This document shows, one piece after another, positions 1-7,269 of a stretch of DNA of 14,208 nucleotides. Positions within the stretch are counted from its first letter, which is position 1, and each line of letters starts with the position of its first letter. The notes beneath the pieces are model-generated. The model worked only from the letters and a program-made list of their open reading frames with translations, did no database searches and was not told the DNA's origin. This DNA is from Stenotrophomonas sp. (GTDB lineage: Bacteria; Pseudomonadota; Gammaproteobacteria; Xanthomonadales; Xanthomonadaceae). Where the stretch lies: the NCBI GenBank assembly GCA_003510825.1, contig DOKO01000237.1, positions 1-14,208 on the forward strand. The letters run 5' to 3'. Both the position numbers and the translations under genes were made by a program.

Positions 1-18
1 ATTCGGGCGGGGAGGCGC

Positions 19-47
19 ATTCTAGACGGTGATTGCAGGGGATGCAA
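19..47 (-). promoter_or_regulatory. Candidate sigma-70 promoter pointing out of the left edge
   Basis: On the minus strand there is TTGCAT (47 to 42), a 17-base spacer and TAGAAT (24 to 19), a -10 box with five of six consensus bases. It is followed by GCGCCTCCCCGCCC, a GC-rich stretch where the discriminator and start point would be. Such GC-rich discriminators are typical of stringently controlled stable-RNA promoters, so the gene beyond the edge may be a tRNA or rRNA gene, but it is not visible here. The promoter call rests on spacing and -10 quality; the -35 box matches only three of six bases. Confidence 0.45.
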
Positions 48-52
48 TACCT
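29..52 (-). terminator. Hairpin after pilE, possible terminator
   Basis: Read on the minus strand just after the pilE stop codon, ATTGCA and TGCAAT form a perfect 6-bp stem around TCCCC. It can be lengthened by GGT/ACC with one bulged C. There is no T-tract, so it is at best a weak or Rho-assisted terminator of the pilus operon. The hairpin also overlaps the -35 element of the candidate outward promoter, so it could instead be an operator. Confidence 0.3.
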
Positions 53-57
53 TTTCG

Positions 58-507
58 TCACCAGCACCCTGGCTTGGAAGACGCAGAAGGCGTTTTCACG
101 TTGGCCTGATTCAGTGTCATCTCGCCACACGTGTCCTTGGCCTGTGCCCCCTGAGGCGTAGCCTTGATGGTGAAAGCACTCTGGTTGCCATCAAATACGA
201 TGCTGTACTGTGCCGTCCCGCCCTCGCGGGGTGATTGGATGGTCTTGCTGCTCCCGGACAAGGTGAAGCCGGCGTAGCTGTTGTTGACAGTGTGGAACCG
301 CTCCGCCAACTGAGCATATTCGACCATGTCCGCCTTGGCCTGGCCGCGACGCGCCTTCCGGACATGCTCCGCATAGGACGGAAGCGCGACCGCCGCAAGA
401 ATTGCGATGACGGCAACCACGACCATCAACTCAATGAGGGTAAAGCCCGCGATGCTTCGCGCACGCCCCGTGCGCTCTGCGTGCGCGCCCTTCTGTTCAA
501 TGCGCAT
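58..507 (-). CDS. pilE: Type IV pilin-like protein, PilE class minor pilin
   Basis: A 149-residue prepilin and last gene of the operon. The basic 21-residue leader ends in Gly21, followed by Phe22 and Glu26 (mature +1 and +5), the PilD recognition and N-methylation signature. A hydrophobic helix at about 24-44 anchors it in the inner membrane before assembly and forms the fibre core afterwards. Cys127 and Cys148 can form the C-terminal disulfide loop usual in pilins. The start ATG is preceded by GGAG seven bases away, inside the 12-base gap after pilY1, which supports this start. The leader is longer than the 6-8 residues of major pilins. Family knowledge makes this a minor pilin working with PilY1 in the pilus tip complex; its position after pilY1 matches pilE of Pseudomonas and Xanthomonas. 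A role as major subunit is less likely in this context. Confidence 0.87.
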   Translation of the reverse strand: MRIEQKGAHAERTGRARSIAGFTLIELMVVVAVIAILAAVALPSYAEHVRKARRGQAKADMVEYAQLAERFHTVNNSYAGFTLSGSSKTIQSPREGGTAQYSIVFDGNQSAFTIKATPQGAQAKDTCGEMTLNQANVKTPSASSKPGCW

Positions 508-519
508 GGAACTTCTCCG

Positions 520-3500
520 TCACTGGATCTGGCGCCAAGACTGACGACCACAAGGGTAAGGAACATACATCGGCGCCGCGCCCGCAACGGTCACCGCCAT
601 CCAGCACCCGGTCAGCTCAGGGAGCGTGGGTGCCGGGGTGCCGTCCAGCGGATTCACCGGCGGCTGCAACCGCGGCACGACGGCAACCCCAACGTCCTTG
701 ACGGGAGCATTGCCACCGGTACTCAGCGAGATCGAAGCGACTCCATCACCGACCTTCGCGCCGTTGGCTATCGATCCCACTCTGACGTTGAACAGCGCCG
801 CCGTTCCGGTCCGCGGATTCAACCCGAACAGCGAGTTGTTTCCGTCAGTACTACAGCCGCTGGAATTCAGTGGCTTGTAGGTCGGCATGAACACAATACC
901 CGACGCAATCTCAGGGTACCCCACCATTCGTTCACCGGATGGCAGATCGACGCGCCACCCCAGGGCGCCCGTCGGACGCGTGCCCGGGACCAATGTACGA
1001 CTGGTGGAGACCGCGTACGGCATGAGCTGGGAAGGCAGAACGGTGGAGGTTACCGCGCCGTCAGCATAGTCATTCACGCCGTACAGGCTCTGCGTGTTGT
1101 TGTCGGTCCCATCGTTGACGAAGGAGTAGCTGCCGGTTCCGAACAGCAACAGCACGGAGCCGTTCTCGCCAGCAGTCGCCTGCAGTCCCCCCATGATCGG
1201 CTGCCGGTAGGTGGAACCCGAATCGACGAAGGTACCCGTCGTGAAGAATGGCCTGGTCAGCGTAGTGGCGGTATCCAGCAGGTCGAACTTCCAGATCGCG
1301 CCCTTCTGGTCTGCGGCATATACGGTATCTGCAAATCCGTCACGGACGCGCGCGTACTTCTTGGTTGTGGCGTTGTACTGGCTGCTGTCCACACGATCGA
1401 CCACCATGATGTTGCCAAGGCCATTGCTTCCAGCAACAGCGCTGCCGGACTCAGTGGCCTCGATCATGCGGATGGTCGGATTCTTCTTCAGATCGACAAC
1501 AAACAGCACCGCCTTGCCGCTCTTGCTGGCATAGCCGTTGCCGAAGATCGCCTTCCAGGCAACCGAACCATCGGCGGCGCGGACGGGCACGATCACCGGC
1601 TTGCCGAGAACGTGGCCGATATTGGCTTTTACCGAATCAGTCGCAGTGAGATCGCTGATCTCCCACAGGCGCTTGCCGTCATCGAAGGCAGTCGGATCGC
1701 TGACATCCAATGCAAAGACGCTACGTCCGCCAGCACCGGTCGTACCCACAAGCGTGGTGGACCAGGTGTTGTTGTTGTAAGTGTCGCCGACCGCAACAGG
1801 CCCGTCCACGAAATACCGGTGGGCGAACTTCTGGTTGTTCTTGTTGGCGGGATCATAAGGCATCAACAGATTCCCAAGATGCCCGTACGAGGTGCCCGGA
1901 ATGTAGCCGAACAGCTCGCGGCCTCCGTTGCCGCCCAGATTTCCCTGCGCGTCCATGCCGCCATCGTAGGCGTGCAGCATGCCGTCGTTCGCGCCCACAT
2001 ACACCGTGTAGCGCCGGGAGTTCCGCTTGCTGGTCAGGTAGTCAAGATAGCTGGTTGCATACACCCCTCCCAGGCTCCGGTAGCCGTAATCGTCGCCCGG
2101 GGCACTGATGACCGGAGTCGAATTGATGATGTCACCAATGACCGTCGTGCGGTCACGGAAACGCCCACCCAATCGAACTTCGGTCGTCGTGTCACCGAGG
2201 AGATAGCTCGCGGCGTTTGCGACGGTCGTACCGGTCGGAAGATTGGTCGCGTCCGGGCAACGACTCAAGCCCGGATAAAGATCCTGCGGGAGTCCGCAGA
2301 TACCAGCAAGCGTGATCGAAGTCGTCGACAGCTTTGTCAGAGCAGTGCCGCTGGCAAACCACACATTTCGGGCGGACGGCGACGGCATGGCCGTGCTCGC
2401 CTCCCATGCCTGGCTATAGACCGCCTCGCGCGTGGTCTGATCAACAGTGACACGACTGCCCTGCAGGCGACTGAACCAGTCTGTTCCGTTGTTCAGTACT
2501 TCGTAGCGCGGGGTTACGGAAAGCGAACCGGCGCCGATGCGAGCTCCGGAGAGCGCAAAACTCCCTGACGTGGAGGCGCCACCACTTACCGACGACAGAA
2601 CCCGCCGCATGGCTGCCGTCACTTCAGCAGGGGTTTTCGCATTGATGAATTCACCGCGACTATTGATGGCCGCATGCCAGATCTCGTCAATGACGCGACC
2701 ATCATCAGACGAGGTCGGATTGCCGATGCTGTTCCAGTCTGGCGCATTGGTGTAGGGATCAGCGGTAGCCTGCTGATTGACCTCGAAGATCCTGCCCTGC
2801 GCACCCAGGGTGACACCATAGAAATTCATGTGCAGGTTGGTCTGGCAGTCCAGGCGCTTCCATGCCGGCGTGGACTTGTCCAGGGAGTCGCACTCCTTCG
2901 GCACCGCCACCTGCCCGACCGGGAACGCCGTGCCCGTGCGCAGCGGCGTGAAGTTCGAGCCTGCGTAGTAACCTGCCGCCACGTCGGCGATCGTATTGTT
3001 GTAGCCGTCCGCAAAAGGCGCGCCCGGGAAGTGCGTTCCGCCCGCGCTGTCTGCATTGTCAAACCCGGAGGTCGAGCTCGACGTGTTGGTGTAGCCGTCG
3101 GTGAACAACATGCCGCCGTTGCGCTGGCATGCGAGCTGAACGGGCGCGTCTTTATCTGTGCGCCGGAACTGTTGACCCAGGAAGGCCACGGCCTCACGGT
3201 TCGGCGTACCGCCGTTCGGCTTCAGGGAATAGATCTGGTTGTACAGGCTTGCGCGCGCGGTGTTGACGTCATACATGGTGACGTCTTTCAGCGAATTGAT
3301 GGTGAAGTACCCGACCCGCATGTTGTTGACTTCGGCCATGGCATGCGACGAGGAGCCGACCATGGAAAGAATGCGGTTGCGGTGGTACTCGAACCAGTTT
3401 GCGTAATTCTGCAGCGCCCCCTGGTACTCCGCGGTGGAGTTGTAATTGGCGGCCTTGATCTCATAGCGCCGCATGTTGCAGCCGGGACCGCAGGCGTTGT

Positions 3501-4380
3501 TGATCACTGGGCGGTTCGCGTCGGCCGTTTTATAGCCTGCCGGTGCTGCTGCCGCTGCTGGCAGATAGAACGTAGCCGGGAAGTAGCGGACCGCCACATT
3601 ACAGGTGGCAACAAAGGTGTAGTCGCGGTTCAACGAACCGAAACTGTTGCCGTTGCCGGGGAGCCCGTCGCCGTTCGACCCACCAAACCAGTTGGTCGTG
3701 AAGCAACGTTCGCTGTTGGTACTGGTCGAATACGGCGTATTGGCCGGCAGGACCATGCCCGGCAGGAACCGGAACGTTTCCGTCCGGACGGCGCGCCCGT
3801 TGACATTGGTCAGGTCGTAGGAGACGCCATTGGCCACCGAAAAATCACTGGTGGTGCGAGGATCAGCACGGACATCATCGACATCGGCATTCGGCCAGAG
3901 CACGCTGTTGTTCACTGCCGCCGCCTGACGCCACGGATCGTACGTCACCGCAGGATTGAAGTAACCAGCATTGTAGGTCGGCGAACGCGCAAAACCGAAC
4001 ACATCAAGCGGTGGGATGGCCACGCCATAGCTGTAGTTGGTGTTGTACTGGGTATGCGGGAACAGATGCAGGTAGCAGTCGACGGAGTTGTTGTCGCAGG
4101 CCGTACCCACATCGAAGAAAACACCAGCACTGCTGAAGAAGCTGCTCCCGTTCCAGCGCATACGGCCATCACCGCCAGCGAAAATCCGCTCGAACATCAT
4201 CGAGTTGGAATCATCCACGGCCATGATGAACGCGGGCGGGGCCTGCACGGTGTTGTTCAGGGGCTGCTGGGCAAGTTCACCCTGGCCCTGGGCCGCGTAG
4301 ATGCCATAGATGAAGTATCCACCCGCTGCCAGGAGGATAGCCGCGGAGGCGACAAGGCTTTTCTTGAAACGTCGGACCAT
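520..4380 (-). CDS. pilY1: PilY1-type pilus tip adhesin and assembly factor
   Basis: A 1286-residue secreted protein, the size expected for PilY1. Residues 1-30 are a basic, then hydrophobic export segment. An N-terminal von Willebrand A-like region follows: D56-x-S58-x-S60 is the MIDAS metal site, GGTPN near residue 392 and LFTDG near 427 look like its other loops. The C-terminal half is the PilY1 beta-propeller, with the loop VGANDGMLHAYDGG near 795-805 and DQKGAIWKFD near 1020-1030; equivalent Asp-rich loops bind calcium in Pseudomonas PilY1. Known family roles are priming pilus assembly with the minor pilins, countering PilT retraction, adhesion and surface sensing. The start at 4380 is chosen because MVRRFKKSL opens the export signal and lies 11 bases after the pilX stop; the frame stays open to 4593, but that stretch lies inside pilX. 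GC content looks lower than in flanking housekeeping genes. Confidence 0.92.
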   Translation of the reverse strand: MVRRFKKSLVASAAILLAAGGYFIYGIYAAQGQGELAQQPLNNTVQAPPAFIMAVDDSNSMMFERIFAGGDGRMRWNGSSFFSSAGVFFDVGTACDNNSVDCYLHLFPHTQYNTNYSYGVAIPPLDVFGFARSPTYNAGYFNPAVTYDPWRQAAAVNNSVLWPNADVDDVRADPRTTSDFSVANGVSYDLTNVNGRAVRTETFRFLPGMVLPANTPYSTSTNSERCFTTNWFGGSNGDGLPGNGNSFGSLNRDYTFVATCNVAVRYFPATFYLPAAAAAPAGYKTADANRPVINNACGPGCNMRRYEIKAANYNSTAEYQGALQNYANWFEYHRNRILSMVGSSSHAMAEVNNMRVGYFTINSLKDVTMYDVNTARASLYNQIYSLKPNGGTPNREAVAFLGQQFRRTDKDAPVQLACQRNGGMLFTDGYTNTSSSTSGFDNADSAGGTHFPGAPFADGYNNTIADVAAGYYAGSNFTPLRTGTAFPVGQVAVPKECDSLDKSTPAWKRLDCQTNLHMNFYGVTLGAQGRIFEVNQQATADPYTNAPDWNSIGNPTSSDDGRVIDEIWHAAINSRGEFINAKTPAEVTAAMRRVLSSVSGGASTSGSFALSGARIGAGSLSVTPRYEVLNNGTDWFSRLQGSRVTVDQTTREAVYSQAWEASTAMPSPSARNVWFASGTALTKLSTTSITLAGICGLPQDLYPGLSRCPDATNLPTGTTVANAASYLLGDTTTEVRLGGRFRDRTTVIGDIINSTPVISAPGDDYGYRSLGGVYATSYLDYLTSKRNSRRYTVYVGANDGMLHAYDGGMDAQGNLGGNGGRELFGYIPGTSYGHLGNLLMPYDPANKNNQKFAHRYFVDGPVAVGDTYNNNTWSTTLVGTTGAGGRSVFALDVSDPTAFDDGKRLWEISDLTATDSVKANIGHVLGKPVIVPVRAADGSVAWKAIFGNGYASKSGKAVLFVVDLKKNPTIRMIEATESGSAVAGSNGLGNIMVVDRVDSSQYNATTKKYARVRDGFADTVYAADQKGAIWKFDLLDTATTLTRPFFTTGTFVDSGSTYRQPIMGGLQATAGENGSVLLLFGTGSYSFVNDGTDNNTQSLYGVNDYADGAVTSTVLPSQLMPYAVSTSRTLVPGTRPTGALGWRVDLPSGERMVGYPEIASGIVFMPTYKPLNSSGCSTDGNNSLFGLNPRTGTAALFNVRVGSIANGAKVGDGVASISLSTGGNAPVKDVGVAVVPRLQPPVNPLDGTPAPTLPELTGCWMAVTVAGAAPMYVPYPCGRQSWRQIQ

Positions 4381-4391
4381 GGCGGCGGGCC

Positions 4392-4901
4392 TCAGAGCTT
4401 GAACACGGTGTCGATGGACGCCGACGAGGACGCATCGGTGGCGGTATCGGTGGAATAGCTGGTGATCTGGTAGACAGGCGTCACCGGATCCAGCGGACGC
4501 CCCATCTGCAAGGAGCCGCCACCGATGATGCAGCTGTCGATCCGGCGCACCTTCACTGCCCGGCTCGTCGAATCCGGACGACCGCGACCCCACTCGACCG
4601 GATCGAATGCCAATTCGCAGTTCTGTTCGATGTCACCTTCGGCAAGCGGCGCGTTGCTGTCGAGGGAGGTGCGATTGGCGATGGCTTCCACCGCCCGCTC
4701 ACTGAGCCGCGTCACACCTTCGGCGTTCTCGAACGCCACGTTGGTGGCGCGGTAGTTGGCTGCCATCTTTTCCTGCATGCCTGCCACCTGCATGCCCGCG
4801 ATGCCCAGCAGTGCGAGCAGGATGAGCATGATCAGCGCGACATACAGAACCGCGCCGCGCTGGCGCGAGGGAAGGTGTGGACGAGCTCGGCGCGATTTCA
4901 T
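4392..4901 (-). CDS. pilX: Minor pilin PilX (GspK-like, lacks Glu at +5)
   Basis: A 169-residue prepilin-like protein. The basic leader ends in Gly16, followed by AVLYVALIML, a hydrophobic helix to about residue 38. Mature position +5 is Val21 instead of Glu, as is usual for PilX and for its type II secretion counterpart GspK, which sit at the fibre tip and do not need to neutralise the N-terminus of a preceding subunit. The stretch EKMAANYRATNVAFENAE (44-61) is characteristic of the PilX N-terminal domain. The start lies four bases after the pilW stop, so translation is probably coupled. The open frame reaches back to 5150, but the upstream part lies inside pilW and the leader begins only at MKSRR, so the shorter start is preferred. 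Confidence 0.88.
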   Translation of the reverse strand: MKSRRARPHLPSRQRGAVLYVALIMLILLALLGIAGMQVAGMQEKMAANYRATNVAFENAEGVTRLSERAVEAIANRTSLDSNAPLAEGDIEQNCELAFDPVEWGRGRPDSTSRAVKVRRIDSCIIGGGSLQMGRPLDPVTPVYQITSYSTDTATDASSSASIDTVFKL

Positions 4902-4905
4902 GGCA

Positions 4906-6084
4906 TCAGTTCCCGAACAGTCGGTTACGCAGTGCAACCGTGGATTCGTAGACGATGCGATAGCGACCGTCCACGGTACTCCCATACTTGAATTCGACGC
5001 CCAGCGCGCGCGGGTTCGCAACCGTGTCGCTGGGCTTCTGTGCCGCCGCCGGCATCGGGCTGCGCGCCAGGACGGCGACCTGGACCTGCCCGACCCGCCG
5101 CCATTGTGCCGGTGCATTGGCGGCCCCCGGTGCAGCCACGCCGGTGGCAACTGCCTGGGTGGTGATGTTGCCGCTGGGCGGGGTCGCCAAGGCGATCACA
5201 TCGGTCGAATCCAGTCCATACATCAGCTGCAGGCTCTCGATGCCCTCGACAAGCTCTTCGCCCGCACTGTAGCCATCGCCGCCATTGGAACGCGCCCGCA
5301 TCAGCACCGGCTCGCCGGTCGTGGCCGAGGTGCCGACGTAGTACACCACCGACTCGGCGCGGTACAGCATGGTCTGCCCGGCAGGCTGGGTTGCGTAGGT
5401 GCCCAGGTTGGCGCCCAGGGCCGTCACCTTGCCGGCTTCCAGCGTGCCCTTGAACACGTTCGCGTGGCTGCAGTCGGCAATGCCGAACAGCGTGGGCGTG
5501 GACACGCCGCCGTCGGTCAGGCGCGCGCCCTTGCCGGAAGTGAAGGTCAGCACACTGTCGCTGCCGGCGGTCAAGCCGGTTACCGGTACACCGTCGGGCG
5601 AGAGATAGCGCAGCACCAGCACGTCACTGCCACCCCGTGGCCCCAGATCCGCAATGGCCTTGGGCAGGTTGGCCGGCAGCGACCAGGTTCCGCCAAGGGT
5701 CAGGCCCGCGCCCCCCGGAGCCGTATTCGGTGCCTCATACCCCTGCAGCGACACGCTGAAATCCAACGGGTGCTGCGACCCACTGGCGGCGCCCGTATTG
5801 ACGACCGGATCGCCCTCGTTGCGTACGAAATGCGCCTGATCGTTCACGCATCCGAAATGGCCCGCCATGCGGATGTCACGCTGCAGGAACTCGAGGGCAA
5901 AGCGAGCGTTTTCCTGTGCACGCGCACCGCCCTCGGCCAGGACCGAGGCCGTGCGCGAGGCGGCAAAAATCTGTACCACGCCCAGCATCAGCACCAGACC
6001 CAGCGCCAAGGCGACCATCATTTCAACCAGTGTCAGGCCCTTCTCGGAACGGCGCAGGGCGAAGGTCGGCGGAAGGCGGTTCAT
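4906..6084 (-). CDS. pilW: Minor pilin PilW
   Basis: A 392-residue prepilin, the large size normal for PilW. The leader ends in Lys15-Gly16, followed by LTLVEMMVALALG with Glu21 at mature +5. The first mature residue is Leu rather than the usual Phe, which PilD-type peptidases tolerate. The membrane helix spans about 18-44. The rest is a Gly- and Ala-rich secreted globular domain, ending in RYRIVYESTVALRNRLFGN, a typical PilW C-terminus. Its ATG overlaps the pilV stop as ATGA (6084-6081). By homology it connects PilX and PilY1 to the remaining minor pilins in the tip complex. Confidence 0.88.
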   Translation of the reverse strand: MNRLPPTFALRRSEKGLTLVEMMVALALGLVLMLGVVQIFAASRTASVLAEGGARAQENARFALEFLQRDIRMAGHFGCVNDQAHFVRNEGDPVVNTGAASGSQHPLDFSVSLQGYEAPNTAPGGAGLTLGGTWSLPANLPKAIADLGPRGGSDVLVLRYLSPDGVPVTGLTAGSDSVLTFTSGKGARLTDGGVSTPTLFGIADCSHANVFKGTLEAGKVTALGANLGTYATQPAGQTMLYRAESVVYYVGTSATTGEPVLMRARSNGGDGYSAGEELVEGIESLQLMYGLDSTDVIALATPPSGNITTQAVATGVAAPGAANAPAQWRRVGQVQVAVLARSPMPAAAQKPSDTVANPRALGVEFKYGSTVDGRYRIVYESTVALRNRLFGN

Positions 6085-6560
6085 AGCTGCGACACCAGGC
6101 TGAACGTGGTCAACGAATCGGGTTTGTCCTTGTTCCAGCGCTCGTCACCCCACGAGATATCAACCTTGGCCTGGCCGTTGGTGATGGTGACGTTTGCACT
6201 GGCCCCTTCGCCCAGCGCCTGCACCACCTGGCACTGCCAACGCGAGACGTTGTCGCTGATGGCCAGCTTGTCACCCAGCGGGCGCGTGCAGCTGCTCAGC
6301 TTCACGCTGTTTGCGGCGAAGGTCGCACCGTTGTACCAGTGCGCCTGGTAGCGGTTGCTGCGCATCTGGTCCAGCAGGTCATATGCCAGGTTGGTCGCCT
6401 GGGTACGGTAATTGGAGCTCTGCACGAAGCGGACGTTCATCGTCTGCAGCAGTGCGAAACCGAGAAGCCCGAATGCCAGCACCAGCAGGGCAATCAGCAC
6501 TTCAAGCAGGCTGAAGCCACGGCTGCGGGCCGGCGAGGAAAAGACGCGGCGACGGCTCAT
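6081..6560 (-). CDS. pilV: Minor pilin PilV
   Basis: A 159-residue prepilin. The basic leader ends in Gly15, followed by FSLLEVLIALLVLAFGLLG with Phe16 and Glu20 as mature +1 and +5. The motif NLAYDLLDQMRSNR (57-70) just after the helix is a hallmark of PilV. Cys91 and Cys110 may pair. The start ATG at 6560 overlaps the fimT stop as ATGA, which fixes the start by coupling; the open frame extends to 6638 but that part lies within fimT. Its likely role is in the minor-pilin priming complex with FimT, PilW and PilX. Confidence 0.88.
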   Translation of the reverse strand: MSRRRVFSSPARSRGFSLLEVLIALLVLAFGLLGFALLQTMNVRFVQSSNYRTQATNLAYDLLDQMRSNRYQAHWYNGATFAANSVKLSSCTRPLGDKLAISDNVSRWQCQVVQALGEGASANVTITNGQAKVDISWGDERWNKDKPDSLTTFSLVSQL

Positions 6561-7072
6561 TTGCAATCTTCCTTCTGCGATGTCACCTGGCCGGCCACAT
6601 TGATCTTCATCACCCGGCGCAGGGCAACCTTGCCGCATTCCGTGGGCTGCAGCGTTACCGTCTGGGTCGCATTCGCGCGAAGCCGGCCACGATTGTCAAA
6701 CGCGATGGGAGCGCCGTCCGGGCCGGAACCCACCAGGCCGGAGCTGACCGCCATGAACCTCAGGGCCGGCTCGCCGCTCTGGTAGATGCCATCGCCGTTG
6801 GTGTCGGACCAGGCGAGCATGCCCTTGGACCATGCGTCGTCGCAGCTGCTGCCCGTGCTGCTGCCGCAGACGCCACCGCCGTGCTTGTTGCGGACACCCT
6901 CGCTACGGGCAAGCGCGATCAGCGCCAGCGCCTCGTTGCCACCGGTTGCCACCCGGTTCGAACGGATGGTGCTCTGGAAACTGGGATACGCGATGGTGCT
7001 CAGGACTGCCAGCACGGCAACCGTGACCATCAACTCGACCAGCGTGAAGCCCTTGGACCGGCGCAGTGACAT
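6557..7072 (-). CDS. fimT: Minor pilin FimT/FimU (GspH family)
   Basis: A 171-residue prepilin and first gene of the operon. The short leader ends in Lys7-Gly8, followed by FTLVELMVTVAVLAVLSTIAYP, with Phe9 and Glu13 as mature +1 and +5. FDNRGR at 125-130 fits the GspH/FimT C-terminal domain, where F(D/N)xRGR is common. Cys69, 77, 146 and 170 could form two disulfides. The ATG at 7072 is preceded by GGGGAG with a 6-base gap, the best ribosome binding site of the operon. A further upstream start at 7111 in frame would give an atypically long leader. Naming between FimT and FimU is not settled from sequence alone. FimT in some bacteria binds DNA during natural transformation, which cannot be judged here. 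Confidence 0.87.
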   Translation of the reverse strand: MSLRRSKGFTLVELMVTVAVLAVLSTIAYPSFQSTIRSNRVATGGNEALALIALARSEGVRNKHGGGVCGSSTGSSCDDAWSKGMLAWSDTNGDGIYQSGEPALRFMAVSSGLVGSGPDGAPIAFDNRGRLRANATQTVTLQPTECGKVALRRVMKINVAGQVTSQKEDCK

Positions 7073-7078
7073 GGAACG

Positions 7079-7084
7079 CTCCCC
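7079..7084 (-). promoter_or_regulatory. Ribosome binding site of fimT
   Basis: GGGGAG on the minus strand lies six bases before the ATG at 7072. It decides the fimT start in favour of 7072 over 7111. Confidence 0.7.
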
Positions 7085-7116
7085 AGCGTGTTGGTGGCCA
7101 CGATGGCGCACCGGGG

Positions 7117-7137
7117 TGCCGCCGGCAAGCGGCGGCA
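7117..7137. repeat. Perfect 8-bp hairpin in the fimT upstream region
   Basis: TGCCGCCG and CGGCGGCA flank the 5-base loop GCAAG, an uninterrupted GC-rich stem 45 bases upstream of the fimT start. It may be part of the 5' leader of the pilus operon or a regulator site. No -10 box is convincing in the 197-base region 7073-7269, so the operon promoter is not located. Confidence 0.35.
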
Positions 7138-7165
7138 GGATGAACGGTCAGAACGGGGCGACGGG

Positions 7166-7181
7166 CGTCAAAGCGTTGACG
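7166..7181. promoter_or_regulatory. CGTCAA-AGCG-TTGACG palindrome, candidate operator or -35 region
   Basis: Perfect 6-bp arms around a 4-base centre, about 95 bases upstream of fimT. On the minus strand the TTGACG half (7171 to 7166) matches five of six bases of a sigma-70 -35 box, but no good -10 box follows at 16-18 bases. It may bind a dimeric regulator. The evidence is symmetry and location only. Confidence 0.3.
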
Positions 7182-7209
7182 TGCCCTGCCCGGCTGGCGG
7201 CCCCTGGAT

Positions 7210-7241
7210 GGGGTCGGAGCCCCTTGCGGGGGTCCGACCCC
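7210..7241. repeat. GGGGTCGG...CCGACCCC hairpin repeat downstream of ppnN
   Basis: Two 14-base arms (7210-7223 and 7228-7241) pair at 13 of 14 positions around the loop TTGC. From memory, hairpins with GGGGTCGGA...TCCGACCCC ends recur between genes in Stenotrophomonas and related genomes, so this is probably a dispersed REP-like element. It lies 29 bases beyond the ppnN stop and may end or stabilise that transcript. No T-tract follows. Confidence 0.5.
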
Positions 7242-7262
7242 GGGCGGCCGGGTGGGCCGCCC
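7242..7262 (-). terminator. GC hairpin directly after ppnN, possible terminator part
   Basis: GGGCGGCC and GGCCGCCC form a perfect 8-bp stem around GGGTG, starting seven bases after the ppnN stop codon and abutting the next hairpin at 7210-7241. Without a T-tract it is not a classical intrinsic terminator. Two tandem strong stems may still stop transcription with Rho or protect the 3' end of the ppnN mRNA. Confidence 0.35.
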
Positions 7263-7269
7263 CGGTTGG

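Noticed and set aside
235..2568. Open frame of 777 codons on the plus strand
   Set aside because: Antisense shadow of pilE and pilY1, which have clear family motifs. The translated product is Arg- and Ala-rich with no recognisable fold.
2674..4458. Open frame of 594 codons on the plus strand
   Set aside because: Antisense of pilY1, with no ribosome binding site or domain.
4381..4593. N-terminal extension of pilY1 by 71 residues
   Set aside because: It lies inside pilX, is Arg- and His-rich, and would hide the export signal that begins at MVRRFKKSL.
4756..6351. Open frame of 531 codons on the plus strand
   Set aside because: Antisense across pilX, pilW and pilV. Those three have exact prepilin signals and coupled starts.
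7170..7186. Sigma-54 promoter for fimT
   Set aside because: GGCACG fits the -24 element but the -12 GC is one base too close, and sigma-54 spacing is strict. The -12 element also lacks TT.
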